From CAXXOK01 sp964497495 (lineage in GTDB: Bacteria; Bacillota; Clostridia; Christensenellales; Aristaeellaceae): a stretch of DNA of 64,000 nt. Shown here one piece after another: positions 59,828-64,000 of this stretch. Position numbers and translations under genes: made by a program. The stretch is from positions 48,837 through 112,836 of the forward strand of contig CAZCCZ010000006.1 in assembly GCA_964497495.1 (NCBI GenBank), read 5' to 3'. Position 1 is the first letter of the stretch. Each line of letters starts with the position of its first letter. The notes beneath the pieces were generated by a model. The model was given only the letters and a program-made list of their open reading frames with translations. It ran no database searches and was not told the DNA's origin.

Positions 59828-59952
59828 ATGTGATGATACTTTGGGTTTATGCAGCTTCCCATTGCCCATAGGACGCATTAACGGGACGCATGCCGTCGCG
59901 GGCCGCGGGACGGTTCGCGGAAGACACCTTAGGAATAGGGGAATGTCTTGCC

Positions 59953-61146
59953 ATGAAATCAACAATCGCAGCCATTGATTTTGGCACAAGCAAAATCGTT
60001 ACGATGGTGGCCGAAACCAGCGGAGCCCAGCGCTGTGACATTATCGGCGCGGGAATCGCCGCTTACGACGGCTTTCTGGACGGGGAATGGAACAACCCGA
60101 CCCTGCTCAACGAAGCGATCGGCAAATCCATAGCGGAGGCGGAAACGCAGGCCAAACGGAAAGTCCACGAGATTAACGTGGGCGTGCCGGGCGAGTTTAC
60201 CCGCGTGTACGCGGTGGAAGCCAGCGTGACTATTCAAGGGGCCGACCCGCGGGTGACGCCCCGCCATGTGGAGAAAATCTTCGCCAACGCGGATAAGCAG
60301 CTTTCCCCCGTGCGCGGCGTGGTGGTGCATCGCAGCCCCGCATGGTTCATGGTGGACGGCGGGAAGAAAACGCTGGAACCGGTCGGCATGAAGGGTACGG
60401 AACTGAAGGCGCTGGTTTCCTTCGTCGTCGCGGATACGTTTTTTCTGGACGACGTGATGGCCAGACTCCGGGACATGAATATTACCATCAGCGGGTTCTT
60501 CAGCGCCTCCACGGGCGAGGCGATGCTTTACCTGCTGGAAGAGGATCGGGACCGCACGGCGATCCTGATCGATATCGGCTACCTGTGCACGGACGTAATG
60601 GCGGTCGAGGGTGACGCGGTCATCTTCCAGAAAACGCTGCCGGTAGGCGGCGGGCACATCGCGGCGGACGTGGCGGAAGGGCTTTCCATCCCCCTGGCGG
60701 CCGCGGAGCAGATCAAAAGGGATTACGTGTACGGTATTTCCACCATCACGCAGGATTACGCCGTGTCCAGCGGGGACGGCCTGAAAACCGAAAGCTTCAC
60801 GCAGGAGCAGGTGGCCGCCGTTCTGGAACCCCGTGTGGACGAGATCGCCGAGATGATTAAGAACTGCATCGCGGACAGCGGCATCAAGCTGGGCAACTGG
60901 TCCACCCTGTACCTGACCGGCGGCGGCCTGAGCCTCAACCGCGGCGGGCGGGATTATCTGGCCGGAAAACTGGACAGGCCCGTGCGCGAAACGATCAAGC
61001 GTACCATCAAGCTGTCCAGCCCCATTTACGCCAGCGCCATGGGGCTGATGGACCTGATTATCGACACCATCGAGTCCCGCAACATGGCGACCAGCGGCGT
61101 CGCGGGCGGCATGAAAGAGTTCTTCAGAAGCCTGCTGGGCAGTTGA
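59953..61146 (+). CDS. ftsA: FtsA-like cell division ATPase
   Basis: 397-residue actin-fold protein that would tether FtsZ to the membrane. Phosphate 1 loop AAIDFGTSKIVTMVAE, the SHS2/1C insertion region (VNVGVPGEFTRVYAVEASVTI...), phosphate 2 AILIDIGYLCTDVMAVEGD and adenosine motif LTGGGLSLNRGGRDYL. The C-terminus ends KEFFRSLLGS, a possible short amphipathic membrane helix. It is more divergent than typical FtsA, for instance LIDIGYLCTD rather than the classic VVDIGGGTTD, but the position directly before ftsZ supports the call. AGGGGA stands about 11 nt before ATG 59953. Confidence 0.85.
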   Translation: MKSTIAAIDFGTSKIVTMVAETSGAQRCDIIGAGIAAYDGFLDGEWNNPTLLNEAIGKSIAEAETQAKRKVHEINVGVPGEFTRVYAVEASVTIQGADPRVTPRHVEKIFANADKQLSPVRGVVVHRSPAWFMVDGGKKTLEPVGMKGTELKALVSFVVADTFFLDDVMARLRDMNITISGFFSASTGEAMLYLLEEDRDRTAILIDIGYLCTDVMAVEGDAVIFQKTLPVGGGHIAADVAEGLSIPLAAAEQIKRDYVYGISTITQDYAVSSGDGLKTESFTQEQVAAVLEPRVDEIAEMIKNCIADSGIKLGNWSTLYLTGGGLSLNRGGRDYLAGKLDRPVRETIKRTIKLSSPIYASAMGLMDLIIDTIESRNMATSGVAGGMKEFFRSLLGS

Positions 61147-61199
61147 CGCGCGCCGAAGCCCGGCGGGAGAACGTATAGTCAGACTAGGGGGATTGAACC

Positions 61200-62750
61200 G
61201 TGCTTGAATTTCAGATTGAGGACCAGCAAAGTTTCGCAGCCATTAAGGTGGTCGGCTGCGGCGGCGCGGGCGGCAACGCCGTCAACCGCATGGTGGACGC
61301 GGGGCTGAAAGGCGTCGAGTTCATCGCGATCAACACGGATCGCCAGGCGTTGTCCATGAGCAAGGCGAGCAACACCATCCAGATCGGTGAGAAGCTTACC
61401 AAGGGCCTCGGCGCCGGTTCCATACCGGATATCGGGCGCAGGGCCGCGGAAGAAAGCCGGGAAGAGATCGCGCAGGCGATCAAAGGCGCGGATCTGGTGT
61501 TCGTCACCGCCGGTATGGGCGGCGGCACGGGCACGGGCGCGGCTCCCATCGTGGCGGAAATCGCGCGTGACCTCAACTGCCTGACCATCGCCGTGGTCAC
61601 CAAGCCCTTCCAGTTTGAAGGCAAGCAGCGCATGAAGAACGCCGAAATGGGCGTAATCGACCTGAAACAGCGCGTGGATACCCTCGTGGTGATCCCCAAC
61701 GACCGGTTGCTGCAGGTCGTCACCAAAGGGACGACGATGCTGGAAGCCTTCCGTATCGCCGACGACGTGCTCCGGCAGGGTATACAGGGCATCAGCGACC
61801 TCATCGCCGTGCCCGCGCTCATCAACCTGGACTTCGCCGACGTGCGGACCGTTATGGAATCCGGCGGGCTCGCGCATATGGGCATCGGCACCGGCAAGGG
61901 CGAGAACCGTATGATCGACGCCGCCAAGAACGCCATCTCCAGCCCGCTGCTGGAAACCAACATCGACGGCGCGCGCGCTCTGCTCATCAACATCACGGGC
62001 GGGGAAGACATGAGCATTATCGATATCAACGAGGCCGCGAGCCTGGTGATGGAAGCCGCCGACAGCGAAGCCAACATCATCTTCGGCGCCGGCATCGACA
62101 ACGACATGGACGACGAGGTACGCATCACGGTCATCGCGACCGGTTTTGAGAAGACGCCTTTCCCGCCCAAGGAAAAGGGCAAGGGCATCGGCGCGGACCG
62201 CGATTGGACGCGCGCGGTAGGTGGCGCGGACGCAGGATACGGCACGGGTTACCGGCCCACGCCGTTGGTGCATCAGGAGTACCCCGCCACGCCGTACGAA
62301 GACATGAGCTTCGACACGCCTGCCGAGGAAGAACGCTCCGCCGGCGCGCCCGGATATCCGGACCGGATGCGCAACATTCCCACGCCCGCCGCCATGCCGC
62401 CGATGATGCAGGGTGGGCAGGGCGTTTACCAGGGCGGGTACTCGGCGGGTTTCCAGCCCGGGTACGGCCAGCCTTCGGGCGCCGATTTCGCCATGGGCGG
62501 CATACAAAACCAGTACGGCGGCATGCAACCGCAAATTCCCCAGCCGATGGAATACGGGCAGAGCTATACCGGCGCCATGCAGCCCCAGGCGGGTCAGCAG
62601 ATGCCGGGGCAGGCGATGCAACAGCCCGTTCAGCAACAGCCCGCGCAGCCGGGCTCTACGGAAGCGCAGGCCCAGCAGCGGCCCAGCCCTTCCGCGGACC
62701 GGGACGATCTGGGCGTGCCCGCGTTCCTGCGCAGGGGCGCCAGAAAGTAA
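61200..62750 (+). CDS. ftsZ: Cell division protein FtsZ with long Q/P-rich linker
   Basis: 516 residues. Tubulin-like GTPase that forms the Z ring. IKVVGCGGAGGNAVNRM, the GTP signature GMGGGTGTGAAP (about 105-116), NFADVRTVM-type T7 loop (INLDFADVRTVM) and the C-terminal core up to about 320 are standard. A linker of about 180 residues rich in Gln, Pro, Gly, Met and Tyr follows, then the conserved C-terminal peptide DLGVPAFLRRGARK that binds FtsA. Most FtsZ linkers are 40-70 residues, so this one is unusually long. GTG 61200 with AGGGGGA upstream. Terminator-like stem at 62772-62809. Confidence 0.96.
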   Translation: MLEFQIEDQQSFAAIKVVGCGGAGGNAVNRMVDAGLKGVEFIAINTDRQALSMSKASNTIQIGEKLTKGLGAGSIPDIGRRAAEESREEIAQAIKGADLVFVTAGMGGGTGTGAAPIVAEIARDLNCLTIAVVTKPFQFEGKQRMKNAEMGVIDLKQRVDTLVVIPNDRLLQVVTKGTTMLEAFRIADDVLRQGIQGISDLIAVPALINLDFADVRTVMESGGLAHMGIGTGKGENRMIDAAKNAISSPLLETNIDGARALLINITGGEDMSIIDINEAASLVMEAADSEANIIFGAGIDNDMDDEVRITVIATGFEKTPFPPKEKGKGIGADRDWTRAVGGADAGYGTGYRPTPLVHQEYPATPYEDMSFDTPAEEERSAGAPGYPDRMRNIPTPAAMPPMMQGGQGVYQGGYSAGFQPGYGQPSGADFAMGGIQNQYGGMQPQIPQPMEYGQSYTGAMQPQAGQQMPGQAMQQPVQQQPAQPGSTEAQAQQRPSPSADRDDLGVPAFLRRGARK

Positions 62751-62768
62751 CCGGCAAGTGAAATCAAT

Positions 62769-62815
62769 GGAAACGCCTCCGTTCCCGGCAATGGGAAACG
62801 GGGGCGTTCCTGATT
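62769..62815 (+). terminator. Probable terminator after ftsZ
   Basis: GGAAACGCCTCCGTTCCC (62769-62786) and GGGAAACGGGGGCGTTCC (62793-62810) form a long imperfect stem. The T-tract is weak, with AT-rich sequence after it. Confidence 0.6.
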
Positions 62816-62853
62816 GCTTATCATATTTATTTTAACTTACGTTACGTAACCCC

Positions 62854-62884
62854 TTGCTTGTGACGTTACGTTATCCGTTAGGAT
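62854..62884 (+). promoter_or_regulatory. MerR-type promoter with 19-bp spacer and operator dyad
   Basis: TTGCTT (62854-62859), a 19-bp spacer and TAGGAT (62879-62884). The spacer holds ACGTTACGT (62863-62871), and an identical ACGTTACGT occurs 24 bp upstream at 62839-62847. An over-long spacer with a dyad inside is the classic target of MerR-family activators, so autoregulation is likely. Confidence 0.55.
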
Positions 62885-62897
62885 AAACGCGAAGGAG

Positions 62898-63635
62898 GTG
62901 AGTTCCACGTCGCGGTACACGACCGGAGAACTGGCGAAACGATGCGGGATTTCCGTAAGGACGGTACAGTTTTACGATGCGAAGGGCTTGCTGAAACCGT
63001 CGGAGATATCGGATGGCGGCAGGCGGCTGTATTCGGACGACGACGCGAAACGGATGCAAACCATCTGCGTGCTGAAAGCGCTCGGCCTTTCGCTGGGATC
63101 CATCAAGGGATTTCTGGCAAGCGACGATCCCCGTAAAGTGCTGGTATTGCTGCTGGAGCAGCAGGCCAAACTGGTCGCCGGAGATATGGAGGAGAAACAG
63201 AAGCAACTGGAAACGATCAAACTGATCAGTAAATTCGTGCGGGAGTCCGAAATAATGTCGATTCAGAACATGTACGACGTGGAACGAATTATGGACGGAA
63301 AGAAGAAACTGAAAAGGACGCACGCGATCATGCTGGCCGTCGGCATCGCAATGGATGCCATACAAATCTGGACGCTGCTTCTGTGGATCCTGAAAGGGAT
63401 CTGGATTCCATTCGTAATCGGGATGCCGATCGTCATTGGGGCGGGAATCCTGATGACATGGATGTATTGCAAAGACACGGATTATATCTGCCCGGAATGC
63501 GAAACGCAGTTCAAGCCGTCCCTGCGGGAATTCCTTTCCGTACGGCATACGGCCAGAACGCGGAGGTTGAAATGCCCCCACTGCGGGTACTTCGGGTACT
63601 GCGTCGAAGTCTATTCGGGGAAGAAGGAAGGATAA
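62898..63635 (+). CDS. Membrane-anchored MerR-family regulator with zinc ribbon
   Basis: 245 residues from GTG 62898. The MerR winged-helix domain (YTTGELAKRCGISVRTVQFYDAKGLLKPSEISDGGRRLYSDDD) and dimerising helix run to about residue 125. Two transmembrane helices follow (about 140-162 and 168-188), then a C-terminal zinc ribbon with CPEC (Cys 198 region) and CPHC. MerR proteins are normally soluble and 120-280 residues; the membrane and zinc parts suggest signal reception at or in the membrane. The perfect ribosome site AAGGAGG overlaps the GTG, so a downstream non-canonical ACG at 62907 may be the real start. Confidence 0.85.
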   Translation: MSSTSRYTTGELAKRCGISVRTVQFYDAKGLLKPSEISDGGRRLYSDDDAKRMQTICVLKALGLSLGSIKGFLASDDPRKVLVLLLEQQAKLVAGDMEEKQKQLETIKLISKFVRESEIMSIQNMYDVERIMDGKKKLKRTHAIMLAVGIAMDAIQIWTLLLWILKGIWIPFVIGMPIVIGAGILMTWMYCKDTDYICPECETQFKPSLREFLSVRHTARTRRLKCPHCGYFGYCVEVYSGKKEG

Positions 63636-63692
63636 CGTTCCGTCAACCGCTGCGGTTATCGAACGGGAAACGTCGCGAGCGGTAAACGAGGG

Positions 63693-63726
63693 AAAGGCCG
63701 GACTTCCTTGCGGAAGTCCGGCCTTT
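63693..63726. terminator. Bidirectional terminator between the merR-type gene and groL
   Basis: AAAGGCCGGACTTCC (63693-63707) is a perfect complement of GGAAGTCCGGCCTTT (63712-63726) with a 4-nt loop. It serves the convergent merR-type gene and groL. Confidence 0.9.
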
Positions 63727-63747
63727 GGTAATTCGGAAAAATTCGGC

Positions 63748-64000
63748 TTAGTACATGCCGCCCATGCCGCCGCCCGGCGCGGGCGCGGCGGGTTCGGGAG
63801 CGGGGATATCGGTCACGAGGCTCTCGGTCGTCAGGATCATCCCGGCGATGCTAGCGGCGTTCTGCAGCGCGTAACGGGTGACCTTGGTGGGGTCGATGAT
63901 GCCGCGCTCGATCATATCCACGTACTCGCCCTTGAGCGCGTCGTAGCCGTAGCCGTTCTTGTGGCTGTTTTTGATGTTCTCCACAATCACGCTGCCGTCG
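63748..64000 (-). CDS. groL: Chaperonin GroEL (C-terminal part only)
   Basis: The minus-strand frame ends at 63748 and remains open to the window edge, so only the last 83 residues are visible. They match the GroEL C-terminus: NGYGYDALKGEYVDMIERGIIDPTKVTRYALQNAASIAGMILTTESLVTDIP and the Gly/Met-rich end GGGMGGMY, which lies in the folding chamber. The groES gene and start are outside. Confidence 0.97.
   Translation of the reverse strand, partial: DGSVIVENIKNSHKNGYGYDALKGEYVDMIERGIIDPTKVTRYALQNAASIAGMILTTESLVTDIPAPEPAAPAPGGGMGGMY

Larger units (their letters stand above)
59420..59952. other. Intergenic region between tRNA genes and ftsA-like gene
   Basis: 533 bases. It holds a tRNA terminator (59436-59459) and a promoter for the ftsA-like gene (59799-59827). 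The middle (about 59480-59790) shows no credible gene or recognisable element. Confidence 0.7.

Overview
The window is about 64 kb of a GC-rich, densely packed bacterial chromosome. The gene set points to a strictly anaerobic, fermentative member of the Clostridia. The evidence is an Rnf complex, a trimeric NAD-linked [FeFe] hydrogenase, a CggR-type glycolytic regulator, Gls24/AmaP proteins, a divergent PAP2 (YuiD-like) protein, MraZ/DivIB-type division genes and families known mainly from Clostridia (DUF6062, DUF6106). Consensus sigma-A promoters and strong AGGAGG ribosome sites are common, and GTG and TTG starts are frequent. MurE carries the DNPR motif, so meso-diaminopimelate peptidoglycan is expected. 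The exact genus cannot be read from the sequence. The first gene (rnfD) and the last (groL) are cut by the window edges.

Layout. 1-3.0 kb: 3' end of an rnf operon (rnfD-E-A-B) with no rnfG between D and E. 3.0-9.8 kb: proC, rnhA, a 1283-residue secreted SpoIID-type protein with nine SH3-like repeats, a tRNA methyltransferase and dCMP deaminase. 9.9-19.3 kb: a hydrogenase island. It has a putative regulatory block (DRTGG protein, GHKL ATPase, sensory-type [FeFe] hydrogenase homologue, second DRTGG protein, PHP phosphoesterase) followed by the catalytic operon hydC, GHKL ATPase, small 2Fe-2S protein, hydB, hydA. 19.4-26.8 kb: an NlpC/P60-like protein, rplS, a BspA-type leucine-rich-repeat secreted protein, a DUF3298 protein and ftsK. 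26.8-30.4 kb: a hairpin-rich intergenic region, then hisS-aspS. 30.6-40.7 kb: Gls24-AmaP-DUF2273-nusB, a TsaD-like protein, folD-xseA-xseB-ispA, YuiD-like PAP2, DUF6106, cysteine desulfurase-thiI. 40.9-45.7 kb: glycolytic operon cggR-pgk-tpiA-gpmI, without gap. 46.0-50.7 kb: a two-component system followed by two GerMN lipoproteins. 51.1-52.3 kb: a zinc-ribbon acidic protein and a phosphoesterase. 52.6-62.8 kb: a thinned division/cell-wall cluster (mraZ, ftsL-like, murE, mraY, murD, ftsQ, two tRNA-Met genes, ftsA-like, ftsZ). 62.9-64 kb: a membrane-anchored MerR regulator and the end of groL.

How the parts fit. Rnf couples ferredoxin:NAD+ electron transfer to ion pumping. HydABC-type enzymes exchange electrons between NADH, ferredoxin and H2. 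Glycolysis supplies the reductant. The hydrogenase island looks self-regulated: a hydrogenase homologue with an altered active site sits among two GHKL ATPases and two DRTGG proteins and could report H2 or redox state. The RR-HK-GerMN-GerMN operon resembles in outline the actinobacterial MtrA-MtrB-LpqB envelope system. The division cluster carries a clear MraZ operator array. The most unusual items are the hydrogenase regulatory block, the GerMN two-component operon, the SpoIID/SH3 protein, the membrane MerR with its own 19-bp-spaced promoter, and a cluster of intergenic hairpins upstream of hisS.
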